A stretch of 64,000 bases of DNA from Chitinophaga eiseniae. GTDB taxonomy: Bacteria > Bacteroidota > Bacteroidia > Chitinophagales > Chitinophagaceae. Shown here one piece after another: positions 9,250-17,983 of the stretch. The notes below the pieces were generated by a model. That model did not search any database, was not told the DNA's origin, and saw only the letters and a program-made list of their open reading frames with translations. The DNA lies in the NCBI RefSeq assembly GCF_012641265.1, contig NZ_JABAHZ010000001.1, positions 1,869,446 through 1,933,445 on the forward strand. Reading direction: 5' to 3'. Within the stretch, counting starts at the first letter, position 1. Every line of letters starts with the position of its first letter. The position numbers were made by a program, and so were the translations under genes.

Positions 9250-10740
9250 CTAGCGTTCCTGAACTTTTAATATCTTCTTCATCGCACGTTTCTTTAATTC
9301 CCCCTTTGTAGCGGCAGCAAGCCTTACTGCATCGCAGGCATTAACAATGCCGCCTGTGATGCAAATCTCGGATAGCTTTACTTTCGCAGGCACTACACCG
9401 TTCTTTCTTTTGGCGCCGGGTATATTAACTGTCTCCTGCGGTTTTAGCACAGAATGTTCAATGATGTATTTTACCTGCCGCGCTGATAACCGCGGGAAAT
9501 ATTCTCTGATCAGCGCTGCAATGCCCGCAACCACTGGTGCTGCCATACTGGTGCCATCCATAAACATGTAGTTGCTCTTTTTAGGCACAGTAGCATAGAT
9601 CCTGGTGCCGGGCGCAAATACATCGACGCTTTTCTTTCCATAGTTCGAAAAAGACGCTGTTCCAAATGGCACATCGCTGGCGCCCACAGTGATCCAGTTA
9701 GCTGCCTTGTAAGTAGTATCTTCGGAAACCGGAGAAGGATAGTTCTCAGCAACGTCCAGGTTTTTCATATCATTTCCGGCTGCGTGGATCAACAGCACAT
9801 CGTGGGCTTCCGCGTATTTCACCGCTTCATCTACCCAATTTTTCCCCGGTGAAAAATCTTTCCCAAAACTCATATTAATCACCCTTGCTCCATTATCCAC
9901 CGCATAGCGTATAGCCAGGGCGATATCTTTATCGCGCTCATCTCCATCTGGCACTGCCCTTATGGGCATAATACGCGCTTTATCTGCCACTCCATCTATT
10001 CCCAAACCATTATTACGCTCTGCCGCGATTATGCCAGCCACGTGCGTACCGTGGCTGGGTTTACCGGCAGCAACATTTGCATTCCCGTAGTTCCTGTCAT
10101 TTATATCTTCCCAATTATCTCCTACTATCTCTTTACGCCGTTTGTTCACCCTGTCAACTGAATTATACATTTCCTGTGCTAAATTCACCGTGGAATCGGA
10201 CTTCACATAAACGGGCTTACGATTGGCCAGGGCTACCTTTTCCCATATTGTATATTCCTTCTGATCTGCCGCCGACAGGGATGAGATATGTGTGCTATCA
10301 AAATGTTGCCATTTGGTGCTGTATTTTTGATATGCCCTTTCTCTTTCTGTAGATTCTGTAGTAATGTTTCCGCCCTCTTTATTTCCCAAAAAATTCCACC
10401 CAAAAACGTCGTCCACATAGCCATTCCTATCGTCATCCACCCCATTTCCGGCCACCTCACGGGAATTCTTCCATAGTACGTTTTTCAGATCTTCATGGCT
10501 GGTGTCCATGCCATTATCTATCACGGCCACTATTACGGGATGAACTTTATACTTATGATCACGGATGTAATCGTATGCTTGCTGCAAACTGATACCATAA
10601 ACACCGTCGGTAGCTTTATCTTTTAGGTGCCAGCCTTTTAAGTCTGGTTTTCCTGTTGACTGCGCATTTACATACTGCATCGATACAATGCTCAATAATA
10701 GCATTGCTATACTCCTGATATTATCTTTCATAAACAGCAT
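9250..10740 (-). CDS. S8 subtilisin-like serine protease
   Basis: This 496-aa secreted subtilase has its signal peptide ending near VNAQ. The catalytic triad is visible: D75 in AVIDNGMDTSHEDL, H230 in SHGTHVAG, and S398 in DGTSMAAPVVAG. An insertion of about 100 residues separates the Asp and His motifs, and there is no T9SS-type C-terminal domain, so it likely acts in the periplasm or is exported otherwise. Two ATG codons (10740 and 10731) are possible; the second gives a tidier signal peptide (MKDNIRS). The stop of the S41 gene lies 6 nt upstream of the first, indicating translational coupling or tight operon structure. Confidence 0.92.
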   Translation of the reverse strand: MLFMKDNIRSIAMLLLSIVSMQYVNAQSTGKPDLKGWHLKDKATDGVYGISLQQAYDYIRDHKYKVHPVIVAVIDNGMDTSHEDLKNVLWKNSREVAGNGVDDDRNGYVDDVFGWNFLGNKEGGNITTESTERERAYQKYSTKWQHFDSTHISSLSAADQKEYTIWEKVALANRKPVYVKSDSTVNLAQEMYNSVDRVNKRRKEIVGDNWEDINDRNYGNANVAAGKPSHGTHVAGIIAAERNNGLGIDGVADKARIMPIRAVPDGDERDKDIALAIRYAVDNGARVINMSFGKDFSPGKNWVDEAVKYAEAHDVLLIHAAGNDMKNLDVAENYPSPVSEDTTYKAANWITVGASDVPFGTASFSNYGKKSVDVFAPGTRIYATVPKKSNYMFMDGTSMAAPVVAGIAALIREYFPRLSARQVKYIIEHSVLKPQETVNIPGAKRKNGVVPAKVKLSEICITGGIVNACDAVRLAAATKGELKKRAMKKILKVQER

Positions 10741-10746
10741 TCGTTT

Positions 10747-12804
10747 TTATTCTTTTGTTTTCGCGGTGGTCATCATCAGCAAAGCATCTGCTGCCACTGC
10801 AACTTCCCTGTCCGTCTCCACTTCCTTCATCATCAATAGCTGTCCCGACACCTGGCTGGGGCTTCTTCGATTATTGTCAGCATCGGCCTGCAGCAATCGT
10901 ACCGCCTGCGTTATATCCGATTTCTGCAATTTTTCACTGGCAGCCAGCAGTTCGGCAATTGCTTTCTGACGATCCATGTATTTGTTCCACTGAAGGTTTA
11001 ATGGTAACTGGGATAATTTCCTGAGCTGGTCCTGGTTCTCCCGAAGCTGTTTTATTACAGGTATTGCTATTACCCGCTGTTGCAGTTTTTCTGTTACAGC
11101 CTTCAGGTCGTAGCCGGCACTCCAATTCGTATAGACTGCAGGCTGGATTTCGTCGTAAGGAATTGGGTTTGCATTGTCTTTTTCCCTGCTTCTCGTATAA
11201 TCCAGGTAGTCGGGCAATACAATATCCGGTGTAACCCCTTTCAGTTGAACTGAGCGGCCACTAATACGATAGAACTTCTGGGAGGTCAGCCAGAGTGCGC
11301 CGCCCAGGGGATCGGTGTTGATATATCCGCCATTGAAATTGGGTATTTTCTCTACGATAGGCTGGTTACCCTGCACAGTTCCCTTACCAAAACTGGGAGC
11401 CCCGATAATTATGGCTCGTTTGTAGTCCTGCATAGCAGAACTGAATAATTCTGATGCAGAGGCGGAGCCGCCGTTTACCATTACTACCAGGGATCCATCG
11501 TAGATGGTCTTACCATCGATATCCCTGTTGTCATCTATTTTGCCATCTTTGTCCCGGATCTGTACCCGTGGCCCTGCGGGAATGAAGTCGCCAATCATTT
11601 GTGCAACATCCATAAAAGATCCACCTCCATTATTACGCAGATCAATGATAACGCCATCTACCTGTTCATGCTTCAATTTCTTCATCTCCTTTCTGATATC
11701 CATGAAGGCGCCGTTATAAAACATGGGGAACCTGAGGTAACCGATTCTTTTCCCATCCTTTTCCACTATCAGGCTATTTGCTCGTGGCGGTTCCTGCGAC
11801 AGTTCGGCGCGTTTCAATGCTACCGTATGCAGCGCCCCCCCTGGTTTCCTGAGATGTAGTTTGACAATGGTCCCTTCCTGACCAATAATGAGCGACAGCA
11901 CTTCATTCATGTTGTGACCCGCCACGGCTTCTTTCTCACCATTCTCCTGCTCAATGGAGACAATAATGTCGCCCGCCTCCACCTGGTGTGATGCTGCTGC
12001 TGATCCACCCGGAATAGTCGCCTTCACCGTCAGGTAGCCACCTGCTTCACTCAATTGCATACCCACGCCATAATATGCAGCCCGCTTTCCATCCATGGTG
12101 GATTTCCAGGCCTGCGATTCCTCCTCCGTTTGATAGAATGAGTGCGGATCTGCGGAGTAAGGAATAGTTTTCAGGTATTGATAGAAAAACAGGCTGTCTG
12201 AGTAGCTCTTGTAATCAGCAAACTTTTTACGAATATTCTGCAACAGAATTTTTCGGACAATTTGTTCCGCCCGGACATTTCCAATTTCTTTCAGTGGCAT
12301 AGCCGCCAGGCGTTCCAGCGCCAGCGATTTCAGCCACCGCGTGCATTTCGCCACCTGATCAGCTTTACTGGCCGGATAGCTGGACTGGCCCGGCTGTGAT
12401 GATTGCCAGGTTTCGTTAATAGTGAAACGAAAAGGTTTATCCAAAATGTTATTACAGGTGGCCTCTGTTTCTACTATGCGCTTTCTAAATACAGCAGCAA
12501 CTTTCTGGTAAAATTGAACCGGAGCACCATTCAATTCGTCGTCGATATTCATGCCTGCCTGCTGCAGCAGGGAAATATCTGGTTGGAGGAAGATGAGTTG
12601 CTCATTATCAAGCCAGTTCATGTATTGCGCATACACCTTTATAGCGAAAGAATCATCGTAGGCGCGCTGGCTATAGTGATTGGCTTTTAAGACATTGGCC
12701 ACACCATGAAAAAGCTTATTGAAATCATCACCAGGTGCTTGTGCTGCCAATGCAAATGGGAGCAGAATAGCCAACACAGTAAATATTCTTATTTTGTTTT
12801 TCAT
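10747..12804 (-). CDS. S41 carboxy-terminal processing protease (Tsp/Prc-like)
   Basis: This 685-aa protein has a signal peptide (cleavage near LAAQA), the N-terminal helical domain typical of long Tsp/Prc proteases, a PDZ domain (about 235-320) and the S41 catalytic core. The nucleophile is S449 in GGSASASE and the general base is K474 in SFGKGTVQ; the 25-residue spacing equals that of E. coli Tsp (S430/K455). The C-terminal domain resembles DUF3340. The family trims or degrades periplasmic proteins from their C-termini. Housekeeping Tsp is normally not in a peptidase operon; here it sits between TlpA-like and S8 genes with 30-nt and 6-nt gaps, so a dedicated copy is possible (inference). 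Confidence 0.93.
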   Translation of the reverse strand: MKNKIRIFTVLAILLPFALAAQAPGDDFNKLFHGVANVLKANHYSQRAYDDSFAIKVYAQYMNWLDNEQLIFLQPDISLLQQAGMNIDDELNGAPVQFYQKVAAVFRKRIVETEATCNNILDKPFRFTINETWQSSQPGQSSYPASKADQVAKCTRWLKSLALERLAAMPLKEIGNVRAEQIVRKILLQNIRKKFADYKSYSDSLFFYQYLKTIPYSADPHSFYQTEEESQAWKSTMDGKRAAYYGVGMQLSEAGGYLTVKATIPGGSAAASHQVEAGDIIVSIEQENGEKEAVAGHNMNEVLSLIIGQEGTIVKLHLRKPGGALHTVALKRAELSQEPPRANSLIVEKDGKRIGYLRFPMFYNGAFMDIRKEMKKLKHEQVDGVIIDLRNNGGGSFMDVAQMIGDFIPAGPRVQIRDKDGKIDDNRDIDGKTIYDGSLVVMVNGGSASASELFSSAMQDYKRAIIIGAPSFGKGTVQGNQPIVEKIPNFNGGYINTDPLGGALWLTSQKFYRISGRSVQLKGVTPDIVLPDYLDYTRSREKDNANPIPYDEIQPAVYTNWSAGYDLKAVTEKLQQRVIAIPVIKQLRENQDQLRKLSQLPLNLQWNKYMDRQKAIAELLAASEKLQKSDITQAVRLLQADADNNRRSPSQVSGQLLMMKEVETDREVAVAADALLMMTTAKTKE

Positions 12805-12833
12805 TAGATTATCAGGTATTTTTCTGCAGTTGG

Positions 12834-14018
12834 TTACTCTCCCAGCAACTCTTTTAGTTTATTTCCCAAAGCTTTTCCTTTCAGGTCCCTTGCTACAACG
12901 TTGCCGTCCTTATTAATGAGGAAATTATCCGGTATGGGTCCAACGTTGTATAGTTCACCAACGGCGCCTGTTTTATCCCATACATTGAACCAGTTCATCC
13001 CTTCCTGCCTGATAGCCCTCATCCAGCTATCATAGCCTTTCTCCCGGTTTACGGTAACATTGATTACCTCAAACCCTTTTGTATGGTATTTTTCATGCAA
13101 TCTTTTTATATTAGGTATTTCCTCCCGGCAAGGTCCACACCAGCTGGCCCAGAAATCGACCAGTACACATTTACCTTTGAAAGAATGGAGAGAAACGATA
13201 GCGCCGGAAGTATCAGCTAGCGAAAAATCAGGAGCCGGTTTACCAGTGGCCAATTTACTGATAGTGGCCAGTTTCTCCTTAATGCCTTCTCCAATCGTTA
13301 TACCGGCCATCGACGCACGGAGTGCCGGGGATAACCTGTCGTACGCCAGCTGTACCTGCTGCTGCATAAGCATCCCGTCTCCCACATGCTGGCAATTTTC
13401 GCTACACATCCACAGTGCATGCAGTGACAAAGGAGATTCCGGATGCGTTGCTGCGTAGTCCAGATTTGTCTGTAGCAACGTAATCATCCCCAAGGCATTA
13501 GGATCCGCCATAACTGAATCTCTGAACGCCGCCTTCTGTACAGGATTCAGTTTCATATCCATACGTGAAATTTCCTGGAATTTGTCATTATAAGCTGTCA
13601 TCAAACTATCCAGGAATAAAAAATCTGCTTGCCAGGGCAATCCTTTTACGGAGGTATTTGAAAGCGAATCAATAGAATTGAGTGTCGCGTTAGCGCCAGG
13701 AGAAATGAATATTTTAAATCTGTCGCTACCTTTTTTTGCGAAAGGCGACAGTTGCAAATGCTGCTGGTCTTTCACATATTTAGCTCTCAGCATTACATCC
13801 TGCGCCTCATTCACCGTACCTTTAAAGCTGTACTTACCATTTATTACCGTGGCGGTATCCCTGATTTTCACACCTCCATCGCCCCGGTACTGCATAAATA
13901 TCTTTTCTACGTAGGGCATATTATTAAGCGTTCCATCCAGTTGGAAGGAACCACTTTGTGCCGCCACGGAGCCGGCAGCAAAACAGCCTGAGGCCAAGAG
14001 ATAAAATATCTTTTTCAT
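12834..14018 (-). CDS. TlpA-like thiol:disulfide protein with N-terminal DUF4369-like domain
   Basis: About 394 aa from the ATG at 14018 (an upstream TTG at 14027 is less likely), beginning with a signal peptide MKKIFYLL...VAAQ. The N-terminal two-thirds resemble the DUF4369-type beta domain common in Bacteroidota TlpA proteins; the C-terminal third is a thioredoxin fold with WCGPC in FWASWCGPCREE and a cis-proline region GPIPDNFLI. Such proteins reduce or rearrange disulfides in the periplasm, for example during cytochrome maturation or when handling imported peptides. Direct neighbour of a second TlpA-like gene (about 20-nt gap) and of the S41 protease gene, so the context points to redox handling of protein substrates (inference). 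Confidence 0.9.
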   Translation of the reverse strand: MKKIFYLLASGCFAAGSVAAQSGSFQLDGTLNNMPYVEKIFMQYRGDGGVKIRDTATVINGKYSFKGTVNEAQDVMLRAKYVKDQQHLQLSPFAKKGSDRFKIFISPGANATLNSIDSLSNTSVKGLPWQADFLFLDSLMTAYNDKFQEISRMDMKLNPVQKAAFRDSVMADPNALGMITLLQTNLDYAATHPESPLSLHALWMCSENCQHVGDGMLMQQQVQLAYDRLSPALRASMAGITIGEGIKEKLATISKLATGKPAPDFSLADTSGAIVSLHSFKGKCVLVDFWASWCGPCREEIPNIKRLHEKYHTKGFEVINVTVNREKGYDSWMRAIRQEGMNWFNVWDKTGAVGELYNVGPIPDNFLINKDGNVVARDLKGKALGNKLKELLGE

Positions 14019-14038
14019 CGCGTACAATTGGTTTTGAT

Positions 14039-15244
14039 TTAATGAGCGAACAATGTCTTCAGTTTATCGGATAACGCCTGCCGTTCCAGGTTCTTCGCAA
14101 TTATTTTTCCTTCAGGGTTGATGAGAAAGTTCTGCGGCACACTGTTTACGTTATACAGGCGTGCTACGTTACCATCTGTTGTTACTACCTGTGTCCAGGT
14201 CAGCCCATCTTCCTCTATCGCTTTTTTCCAGGCTTTCAGCTGCGATTTGTTGTCGATTGATACACTCAGGACAGTAAAGCCTTTGTCTTTGTATTGCTGA
14301 TAGAGTTTGCGCACATGGGGATTTTCGGCCCGGCATGGTCCACACCAGCTGGCCCAGAAATCAAGCAATACATACTTTCCCCTGAGCGATTCCAGTGTAA
14401 CCATGGTGTTGCTGGTATCCGGCAAGGAAAATTCGGGAGCAATAACCCCTTCGGATGAGATTGAAACAGCCTGCAGCAATTGAGTATAAGGCTTCGCAAT
14501 GGGCATGTTCCGCACATTGTCCGACAACGATTCGAACAAAGCTTTGGCTTCCTGGTAATCATTTACCCTTTCCCCGGTATAGATTTTCAACGCCCAGAGT
14601 GCAAGCGGTGAACCAGGGCTGTTTTTTATATAGGGAAGGAGGATATTTTTATTGAGATGCTCAGTCAGTGTTAAATACTTGTCATCAATCTCTTTCACCT
14701 TTATAGAGTCTTTCTGCCTGTCGGCAGCCGTGTAATTCGGCACCAATCCACCCTTCATGCGCAACGACGCTTCGCGGTATGTAATCACCATCGTTTCACC
14801 GCTGTCTTTTGTTAACTGCTGTTGCTGCGCCAGGTATGCATAGTCCTTTTGCCATTTTGCACCTGTACCGGTTGCATGCATGTTAGCAAAATTGTCTGCC
14901 GATTGTACTTCGACAACCCCGGAATTCAGGTACATCTGATATACTTCATCTTTTTTCGGATATTTTACCCGGCCGTATTCATTGGGGGTGTGCAGCATAT
15001 TTACCCAGACCAGTTGCGGCTCCACGATCTGCCCGAAAAAAGAATACCTGCCATCCACCACCTTTATGGTATCGCTCTGCAGACCATCGGCGCTCCTGTA
15101 GCGCAGTACCACCTTATCTACATCTGCAATATTGACAGTGCTTCCATTGATCTGAAATGGGCCGGCAAACTGTCCGAATACGGAAACCGCCGACAACAGC
15201 ATGACTACACCCTGCATTAATATTTTCTTCAACATATTGATCAT
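14039..15244 (-). CDS. TlpA-like thiol:disulfide protein
   Basis: About 401 aa from the ATG at 15244; a GTG at 15280 extends the frame by 12 residues and an ATG at 15235 shortens it by 3. A signal peptide ends near SVFGQ. The architecture matches the downstream paralogue: an N-terminal DUF4369-like domain (INGSTVNIADVDKVVLRYRS region), a helical middle, and a C-terminal thioredoxin fold with FWASWCGPCRAENP and a cis-proline SVPQNFLINPEG. The two paralogues are clearly related but far from identical, so the duplication is old. Gap to the upstream DUF6263-like gene is about 70 nt. Confidence 0.9.
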   Translation of the reverse strand: MINMLKKILMQGVVMLLSAVSVFGQFAGPFQINGSTVNIADVDKVVLRYRSADGLQSDTIKVVDGRYSFFGQIVEPQLVWVNMLHTPNEYGRVKYPKKDEVYQMYLNSGVVEVQSADNFANMHATGTGAKWQKDYAYLAQQQQLTKDSGETMVITYREASLRMKGGLVPNYTAADRQKDSIKVKEIDDKYLTLTEHLNKNILLPYIKNSPGSPLALWALKIYTGERVNDYQEAKALFESLSDNVRNMPIAKPYTQLLQAVSISSEGVIAPEFSLPDTSNTMVTLESLRGKYVLLDFWASWCGPCRAENPHVRKLYQQYKDKGFTVLSVSIDNKSQLKAWKKAIEEDGLTWTQVVTTDGNVARLYNVNSVPQNFLINPEGKIIAKNLERQALSDKLKTLFAH

Positions 15245-15315
15245 TTGTCTTTTTACAACTGATATCGGGTTTAAGCGCACTTTCCTGCTGACCGGAAAAA
15301 GCTGGCAAACGCCTG

Positions 15316-16215
15316 CTACATTTTTTTAACCGTCAGTGTGGTAATGGTTGTTTTTTCGGTGGTGCCTCTACCCTCTTCACTTTCTGTCTGAATAAGGCCT
15401 TTGTCGTCGAACCTGCTTTCCAGCAACATGCCGGTAGCACGGTCAATTACTTTCTTGCCTGTTGCTGTTGACTTTGAATCGATCGTCATGCTGCTACCTT
15501 CAGGGCTGCCTGCAGATGTAACCGTTTGATTAACGTCAACAAGGATGCTTCCTGGTTCAATTTTTGAAATATTGGAATGCCTTTCAAACTTTGTGGCCAT
15601 ACCGCTATTGTTATTAGCATTATTCTGATCCCATTTATATCCAACTTCTATTCTGGCGTCAGCGGGAAGATCGCCGCCCAACAATTTTGGAGCAAAAGCA
15701 CGTAACCCATCTTCATTGAAAAAGAACAAACCCAATTCAGGTCCACCCTGGCTATTTTCCGGCTGGATACCCGGATCTTCATCTATGCTCACCAATTTTT
15801 TGGTTGTACCGTCAAAAGTAAACGTGGTTGATTTCCCTAAGACTGTTTTCACCGGATCTCCTATCTCTCCCTCCATATCGGATGGTTTGTCTGAGTCGAA
15901 TTGAACAGGAGAATTACCAGATCCTGCGGGAGGATTGGAATTAAACCGAACAGACAGATAGGTAGCTTTTACCTGGTACTTATTATTGTTGGCCGATAAA
16001 ACTTCATAAACAGTGGACATTATGTTTTCAGTAGTAAATACAAATGCGCTGTCGGGGTTCTGACCACTTACACGCACCGATACCTGCTGTTTATATTCCA
16101 CCAGATATTTATCCCCTTTTTTAATATTTAAAAGAAGTCCGGATTGAGCTTCGCAGATGCAGGCTGAACAAATGGCCAGCACAATAATAGCAGTTGCTTT
16201 CAGTTGCTTCAACAT
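15316..16215 (-). CDS. Secreted DUF6263-like protein, function unknown
   Basis: This 299-aa protein has a signal peptide with several cysteines (AICSACICEAQ) but no good lipobox. The mature part is beta-rich, beginning LLLNIKKGDKYLVEYKQQ, which resembles DUF6263-type proteins of Bacteroidota; the assignment is by pattern and not certain. No catalytic motif is seen. It is the first gene after the hairpin at 16317-16360 and probably leads the seven-gene minus-strand run down to the M61 gene. Nothing in the sequence shows its role; a periplasmic binding or assembly function is only a guess. Confidence 0.6.
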   Translation of the reverse strand: MLKQLKATAIIVLAICSACICEAQSGLLLNIKKGDKYLVEYKQQVSVRVSGQNPDSAFVFTTENIMSTVYEVLSANNNKYQVKATYLSVRFNSNPPAGSGNSPVQFDSDKPSDMEGEIGDPVKTVLGKSTTFTFDGTTKKLVSIDEDPGIQPENSQGGPELGLFFFNEDGLRAFAPKLLGGDLPADARIEVGYKWDQNNANNNSGMATKFERHSNISKIEPGSILVDVNQTVTSAGSPEGSSMTIDSKSTATGKKVIDRATGMLLESRFDDKGLIQTESEEGRGTTEKTTITTLTVKKM

Positions 16216-16316
16216 GAGCAGATATTTTCAGTATTTGAAAGAATATATTAAAGAGTGGGATTAACAACAAATATTATCCGCCATATGGATATATATTTCC
16301 ATCCGACTCGAAAAAA

Positions 16317-16360
16317 AAATGCCTGTAACCCAGATTGATATCTGCACCTTACAGGCATTT
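16317..16360 (-). terminator. Terminator hairpin after CKPC thioredoxin gene
   Basis: A perfect 12-bp inverted repeat, AAATGCCTGTAA (16317-16328) and TTACAGGCATTT (16349-16360), lies 20 nt beyond the stop of the gene at 16380. On the minus strand the stem runs into a long T tract (complement of nine A at 16311-16319). It is a good rho-independent terminator and splits the SusD-side genes from the peptidase run, though read-through is possible. Confidence 0.85.
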
Positions 16361-16379
16361 ATGATTAGATTTGACTATT

Positions 16380-17693
16380 TTATTTGCTGCCCCTATCTAT
16401 TTCTGCTTTGATATTGGCAACCAAATCATCAGAATAGCTGGTTTGGCGTAATACTACCTGCCCCTTCTTATCAATTACAATATGAGTAGGAAAAGCAGTT
16501 ACGGCATATTTACCTGCTATCAGCTGCGCATCAGGAATACAACGGTATTTGAATTCCGTACTTTCAAAGAATTTTGCAACTTCTTCTTTCTTATTCAGGC
16601 AGATAGAAATAAATTCTACGTTCTTATTGTTTTTGTACTGCTCCGCCAGCTTATTCAATTCAGGCATTTCTGCTACACAAGGCTTACACTGGATAAACCA
16701 GAAATTAAGCACCACTACTTTTTCTCCTTCAAAAGCTGCTAATTCAACGTTATTCCCATTCATATCCGGGGCATTGAAGTTGAATGGCTTGCGTTTCTCC
16801 CCTTTAGGCTTTTCTGTATTTGTCAGCAACTTTACGCCTTCCATGTTACCGGATTTATTGCCAGCCGCGCTACCTGGCTGCAACAGTTTAGCTGAAGCAC
16901 TGAATTCTCCGCCACCGCCGCTATCGTCTACACCAGCTGATTCTTCCACGATGCCGATTTTTTCCTCTCCGCTTCCATTTGCTTTCCGCTCTTCCATGGT
17001 AGCTTTACGGTAAACAATTGCCCGGATCACCTCTTCTTCATCGATATAATAATCGTCGGCATAGGAGGTGCTGCGTTGATACTTTCTTACTAGCGGATTC
17101 ATCTTTCCATCAGTGCCCAGCAGCGGAACCAAGTCTCCTTTTTCATCAAAAAGAGCCACCCTGCCCATATTTATGGCTGTAGCGCCAGCTGTTTTCCTGT
17201 CCATTTTCTTCAGACCCTTTAAGAAGTCAGCCGCCTTAAGGTTAGGGTCAAATTGAATAGCCTTCATAGCCTCTGGATCATCGGCAGCGGGAAACTCACT
17301 TGCATAATTTTTCTTTTTCTCCATTGCTGCTACCACTCCCTTTAATTGTGTCTGCTCATCGTTGCTGGCTTTACGTACCAGCATAGCCACAATCTTGCTA
17401 GTATCTCCGGCATTGGCATAAGGCACCATTACATAATCTTTTTCCGGCCGGGACGAATATTGAATAAATTGGTCTGTAGTGAGCACAGTACCGTCTTCAA
17501 AATACAGTCCTTTCCCTTTACTGAAATCAAAGCTCTTCGCCTGTTCCGGGCTCAGTTTAAATGGATTGAGCGCAACCATATTTTTCAGTGCTTCTACTTT
17601 TACAGCGGGCATGGTTCCCTGTGCCATACTTTCCTGCTGTACCGCTGCCAACAGACAAAGCGAAAATAAGAAGGCCAATGTTTTACGTTTCAT
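16380..17693 (-). CDS. Secreted thioredoxin-like protein with CKPC active site
   Basis: This 437-aa protein has a signal peptide (ending near SMAQG), a long N-terminal region without a recognised domain (about 25-295), a low-complexity linker (residues 245-275, GVDDSGGGGEFSAS), and a C-terminal TlpA/redoxin domain with NFWFIQCKPCVAEMP, cis-proline AFPTHIVIDKKG and typical ending. The active-site dipeptide is KP, not GP, with glutamine before the first cysteine, so its redox potential probably differs from the two WCGPC paralogues downstream. It lies 290 bp after SusD and is closed by a terminator, so it could be its own unit or the end of the SusCD transcript. Confidence 0.85.
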   Translation of the reverse strand: MKRKTLAFLFSLCLLAAVQQESMAQGTMPAVKVEALKNMVALNPFKLSPEQAKSFDFSKGKGLYFEDGTVLTTDQFIQYSSRPEKDYVMVPYANAGDTSKIVAMLVRKASNDEQTQLKGVVAAMEKKKNYASEFPAADDPEAMKAIQFDPNLKAADFLKGLKKMDRKTAGATAINMGRVALFDEKGDLVPLLGTDGKMNPLVRKYQRSTSYADDYYIDEEEVIRAIVYRKATMEERKANGSGEEKIGIVEESAGVDDSGGGGEFSASAKLLQPGSAAGNKSGNMEGVKLLTNTEKPKGEKRKPFNFNAPDMNGNNVELAAFEGEKVVVLNFWFIQCKPCVAEMPELNKLAEQYKNNKNVEFISICLNKKEEVAKFFESTEFKYRCIPDAQLIAGKYAVTAFPTHIVIDKKGQVVLRQTSYSDDLVANIKAEIDRGSK

Positions 17694-17939
17694 TTTTGGT
17701 TTCTTTTATATTGTTATTAGAGGCTGGATTTACTCTTAGTATGTAAGAAATGTTACCATATTATTAAGAAGACGTGAAAGAATGGTAGAACTACTATTTC
17801 AACCATTTGTTTTTTTGGAAAAAATCTGTAATACACTGAAATGTATTTCCGTTCTGGCAAAGGATTGGCACCTTTCCTATAGAAAGACAGATGATGGGCT
17901 CGTAAAATCCAAATTGATTTATTAAACGCAGTTGGTAAA

Positions 17940-17971
17940 GGAAGCGCCCGTATTTAACGACAGGCGCTCCC
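17940..17971 (-). terminator. Hairpin just after susD
   Basis: GGAAGCGCC (17940-17948) and GGCGCTCCC (17963-17971) form a GC-rich stem with one weak pair, 12 nt beyond the SusD stop. On the minus strand only a short TTTA follows, so it may be a weak terminator or a transcript-stabilising hairpin at the end of the SusCD message. Confidence 0.5.
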
Positions 17972-17983
17972 TCCAATATGTTG

